In this document: one piece after another, positions 34,973 to 37,536 of the stretch
Position numbering within the stretch: the first letter of the stretch is position 1
How the letters are laid out: each line of letters opens with the position of its first letter
Source of the DNA: Pelagibacteraceae bacterium AG-447-N18
GTDB lineage: Bacteria > Pseudomonadota > Alphaproteobacteria > Pelagibacterales > Pelagibacteraceae
Assembly: GCA_003212275.1 (NCBI GenBank)
Contig: QCQE01000012.1
Span: 1 to 37,536, forward strand
Direction of reading: 5' to 3'
DNA length: 37,536 bases
Made by a program: the position numbers and the translations under genes
The notes under the pieces: model-generated
The model's input: the letters and a program-made list of their open reading frames with translations, nothing else
Databases searched by the model: none
What the model was told of the DNA's origin: nothing

Positions 34973-36280
34973 ATGTTAGATCTAATAATCAAAAATGGGC
35001 AATGTTATATTAACGGGAAGTTAGAGAATAAAGATGTTGCTATTAAAGATGGTAAGATATCAAAAATTGGTGAAGTATCAGAAGAAGCAAAAGAAGTGTA
35101 TGATGCAAAAAACTTAATAGTCTTACCTGGATGTATTGATACCCAAACTCATTTTAGAGAACCTGGCTCAACAGATACTGAAGATCTTCATTCAGGAAGT
35201 AGGGCGGCAGTTGTAGGAGGTATTACGGCAGTATTTGAAATGCCTAATACAAATCCCCCCACATCAAACATAAAAGAATTTCAAAGAAAATTAGATCTTG
35301 CGAAAAATAGAATGTATTGCAATTACGCATTCTATTTTGGTGCAACAGCCGAAAACGTTAATCAACTAGCAGAGCTGAAAGATTTAGAGGGATGCTGTGG
35401 TATTAAATTATTTGTAGGTTCATCGACAGGTAATCTTTTAGTAGCTCTTGAAGAAGACATTGATAAAGTCTTTCAACATTGCTCAAAAATTGTAGCGGTT
35501 CATTCGGAAGATGAGGAAATTTTAAATAGAAATAAAAAATTAATAAAGAATGGAGATGTTCACTCTCATCCTGTGTGGAGAAGTGAGGAGTGTGCTATTT
35601 CCTCAACTAGAAGGATTGTTAGAATTGCGAAAAAGTATAATAAGAAAGCTCATGTTCTTCATATTACTACTAAGCAAGAAATAGATTTTTTATCTCAACA
35701 CAAAGGCAATATTACTTTTGAAATCACCCCACAGCATTTAACAATCTATGCACCAGATTGTTATGATAAACTTGGAACGTATGCACAAATGAATCCACCA
35801 ATCAGAGATAAATCTCATTACGATCGATTATGGTATGCGGTTAAAAATAATATCAACGACACCATTGGCTCAGACCATGCACCTCATTTAAAAGCAAATA
35901 AAGAAAAAGAATATCCCAATTCACCATCAGGAATGCCAGGTGTCCAAACATTAATGCCTGTGATGTTAAACCATGTTAATGATGGAAAATTATCACTCAA
36001 TCAATTGATGAATTTAGTTTGTGAAAATCCAATTAAAATTTTTGGCATCAAGAATAAAGGATTTATAAAAGAAGGTTATGATGCTGATTTTACTATCGTA
36101 GACATGAATAAAAAGATTGTTATTAAGAATGAAAATATTGAGAGTAAATGTGGCTGGTCACCTTTTAATGGTGTTGAATTTAAAGGCACTCCTGTAGCAA
36201 CAATTATTGCTGGAAAAACTAAAATGAAAGATGGAAAAATTTTAGGGGATCCAGAAGGAACCCCATTAGAGTTTAATTAA
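34973..36280 (+). CDS. pyrC: Dihydroorotase, metal-dependent amidohydrolase
   Basis: Closes N-carbamoyl-aspartate to dihydroorotate in pyrimidine synthesis. The 435 residues form an amidohydrolase barrel flanked by a composite beta domain. The sites are IDTQTHFREPGSTDTEDLHSG (about 57-75), EMPNTNPPT, GIKLFVGSSTGNLL (the Lys that may be carbamylated), VHSEDEE, HVLHITT, and the metal Asp in GSDHAPH. The first His of the usual DxHxH pair is Gln here (DTQTH); I recall a DHOase subfamily with the same change, so it need not mean loss of activity. The 3' end overlaps the SMR gene by 8 bases. A related hydantoinase-like activity cannot be fully excluded. Confidence 0.88.
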   Translation: MLDLIIKNGQCYINGKLENKDVAIKDGKISKIGEVSEEAKEVYDAKNLIVLPGCIDTQTHFREPGSTDTEDLHSGSRAAVVGGITAVFEMPNTNPPTSNIKEFQRKLDLAKNRMYCNYAFYFGATAENVNQLAELKDLEGCCGIKLFVGSSTGNLLVALEEDIDKVFQHCSKIVAVHSEDEEILNRNKKLIKNGDVHSHPVWRSEECAISSTRRIVRIAKKYNKKAHVLHITTKQEIDFLSQHKGNITFEITPQHLTIYAPDCYDKLGTYAQMNPPIRDKSHYDRLWYAVKNNINDTIGSDHAPHLKANKEKEYPNSPSGMPGVQTLMPVMLNHVNDGKLSLNQLMNLVCENPIKIFGIKNKGFIKEGYDADFTIVDMNKKIVIKNENIESKCGWSPFNGVEFKGTPVATIIAGKTKMKDGKILGDPEGTPLEFN

Positions 36281-36605
36281 GTTTAATTGTAAAACTATTT
36301 ACTAACACTACTCCAATTACAATTAAAAATAACCCCAATATCGCTTGCCAAGCCAAAGTTTGTTTGAAAAAAATATACCCCAGTATTGCAATTGTAAATA
36401 TTCCAAGACCACTCCAGGTAGCATAAACAATTGCTATTGGCAGTTTGTTCACCACAAAAGTCAGTAGATAAAAAGCAGTCAAATAAAATATTGCTAGAAA
36501 ACTCGTAGGAATTAATTTGGTAAAGTTTTGTGATACTGGCAATAACATAGTACCTGCTACTTCACAAAAAATTGCACCGATTAAAAATAAATAAGTTTTA
36601 AGCAC
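36273..36605 (-). CDS. Small multidrug resistance (SMR) family transporter, EmrE-like
   Basis: A 110-residue protein with four membrane helices. The single essential acidic residue of the family is Glu15 in FCEVAGT, matching EmrE Glu14. Tyr61 and Trp64 in VYATWSGLGI match EmrE Tyr60 and Trp63 and favour the EmrE (multidrug or quaternary-ammonium antiport) type over the SugE/Gdx guanidinium type. It would work as a dual-topology dimer in the inner membrane. It overlaps the upstream acyl-CoA synthetase gene by 8 bases and so is probably co-transcribed with it, which is an unusual pairing. The true substrate is unknown. Confidence 0.9.
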   Translation of the reverse strand: MLKTYLFLIGAIFCEVAGTMLLPVSQNFTKLIPTSFLAIFYLTAFYLLTFVVNKLPIAIVYATWSGLGIFTIAILGYIFFKQTLAWQAILGLFLIVIGVVLVNSFTIKLN

Positions 36606-37536
36606 TTTTTAGAATATTATTTTTGATTAAATCCTCTTTGATCTCATCTAAAATTGCTGGATCATCAATAGTTGGAGGCATTTTATATTCAACACTATCA
36701 GCGATTTTTCTTATTGTTCCTCTTAAAATTTTTCCTGATCTTGTTTTTGGAAGTCTTTTAATAACAATTGCAATTTTAAAAGCAGCCACAGGTCCAATTT
36801 TATCTCGAACCATTTGAACACATTCTTTAGAAATTGTTTCGTTATCTTTATCTACTCCTGCTTTTAAAACAATTAATCCGATAGGTAATTGACCTTTTAA
36901 TTTGTCAGCTATTCCAAGCACTGCACATTCAGCAACAGACTGATGTTCTGATAAAACTTCCTCTATTGCACCCGTTGATAATCTGTGGCCAGCAACATTG
37001 ATAATGTCATCAGTTCTAGACATGATCCAGATGTAGCCATCTTCATCAATGTGACCCGCATCATAGGTTTGATAATAACCTTCATAATTTGACATATAAT
37101 TTTCTTTATATCTTTGATCGGCATTCCAAAGAGTTGGAAAAGTTCCTGGAGGCAAAGGTAATTTTACTACAATATCTCCCATTTCATTTGGTTTAGCTAA
37201 AGTTTGGTCTGATTTTATAATTTTAACATCATAACCAGGTACAGCTTTACAAGCCGAGCCATATTTTGTTTTCATCATTTCAATACCAGTACAATTTGAA
37301 CTGATCGCCCAACTCGTTTCGGTTTGCCACCAATGATCAATTACTGGAACTTTTAATAAATTCTCTGCCCATTTAATTGTATCTGGATCAGCACGCTCTC
37401 CAGCAAGAAAAAGACTCTCAAATTTACTTAAATCATATTTAGAAAAGAATTTTCCTTCAGGATCTTCTTTTTTAATTGCTCGAAAAGCTGTTGGTGCAGT
37501 GAATAAAGATTTTACTTTATAGTCAGAAATTATTTT
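36598..37536 (-). CDS. prpE: PrpE-type acyl-CoA (propionyl-CoA) synthetase, 5' end outside window
   Basis: AMP-forming acyl-CoA synthetase activating short-chain acids such as propionate. The frame stays open to the right edge, so about half or more of the protein lies outside; the Met at 37278 is internal. The visible part runs from LFTAPTAFRAIKKEDPEG through LFLAGERADPDT and the adenylate-binding VIDHWWQTETSWAIS, then GHIDEDGYIWIMSRTDDIINVAGHRLS (hinge) to KTRSGKILRGTIRKIAD, which carries the catalytic Lys that acetylation regulates in relatives. The GERADPDT and DHWWQTET forms fit PrpE/ACSS3 better than acetyl-CoA synthetase. SAR11 relatives use such enzymes on small organic acids (family knowledge). 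It overlaps the SMR gene by 8 bases. Confidence 0.9.
   Translation of the reverse strand, partial: KIISDYKVKSLFTAPTAFRAIKKEDPEGKFFSKYDLSKFESLFLAGERADPDTIKWAENLLKVPVIDHWWQTETSWAISSNCTGIEMMKTKYGSACKAVPGYDVKIIKSDQTLAKPNEMGDIVVKLPLPPGTFPTLWNADQRYKENYMSNYEGYYQTYDAGHIDEDGYIWIMSRTDDIINVAGHRLSTGAIEEVLSEHQSVAECAVLGIADKLKGQLPIGLIVLKAGVDKDNETISKECVQMVRDKIGPVAAFKIAIVIKRLPKTRSGKILRGTIRKIADSVEYKMPPTIDDPAILDEIKEDLIKNNILKSA

Noticed and set aside
1-37536. Mobile elements, CRISPR arrays, prophage or long repeats
   Set aside because: I found no transposase, integrase, regularly spaced repeat array or long direct or inverted repeat. The many A and T runs are due to base composition.

Overview
The window is a dense, strongly A+T-rich piece of an alphaproteobacterial chromosome. 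It is most likely from SAR11 (Pelagibacterales). The evidence is the Lys/Ile/Asn-rich proteins, gene spacing of a few bases or small overlaps, an alphaproteobacterial-type RNase P RNA next to mraZ, and many slightly short versions of housekeeping proteins. I see no phage, transposon, CRISPR array or obvious horizontally acquired block, and no gene-free stretch longer than 300 bases apart from the RNase P RNA gene.

Layout. Bases 1-1251 hold the 3' part of rpoD, followed by tRNA-Val(GAC) with abnormal D and T loops and a CAU-anticodon tRNA that is probably tRNA-Ile2. On the minus strand, mlaA and mlaC encode two parts of the outer-membrane lipid-asymmetry pathway. A cytoplasmic AmpD/AmiD-type amidase, the RNase P RNA and an MraZ operator lead into the main feature. 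This is a 21-kb co-directional run: mraZ, ftsZ, rsmH, ftsL, ftsI, a fused murE-murF, mraY, murD, ftsW, murG, murC, murB, ddl, ftsQ, an FtsA-like gene, lpxC, bamD, ligA. From rsmH to the FtsA-like gene almost every junction is an overlap or abutment, so the division and cell-wall genes are probably translated as a coupled polycistron.

The right third is mixed housekeeping: uvrD and an M24B aminopeptidase (minus), an AsmA-like membrane protein (plus), fumC (minus), a MazG-type pyrophosphohydrolase (plus), nadA-nadC (minus), tRNA-Leu(GAG), ygfZ (minus), a dihydroorotase (plus), an SMR transporter and the 3' part of a prpE-type acyl-CoA synthetase (minus). Several convergent pairs overlap at their 3' ends.

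The most interesting signal is a rewired dcw (division and cell wall) cluster. ftsZ has left its usual place between ftsA and lpxC and sits directly after mraZ. The protein in the ftsA slot has only 234 residues. It appears to keep the FtsA interaction (SHS2/1C) domain and the C-terminal membrane-targeting helix but lacks the second lobe of the actin fold and the visible nucleotide-binding motifs. The MurE-MurF fusion and the tRNA-Val with compensating D-loop and T-loop changes are the next best leads.
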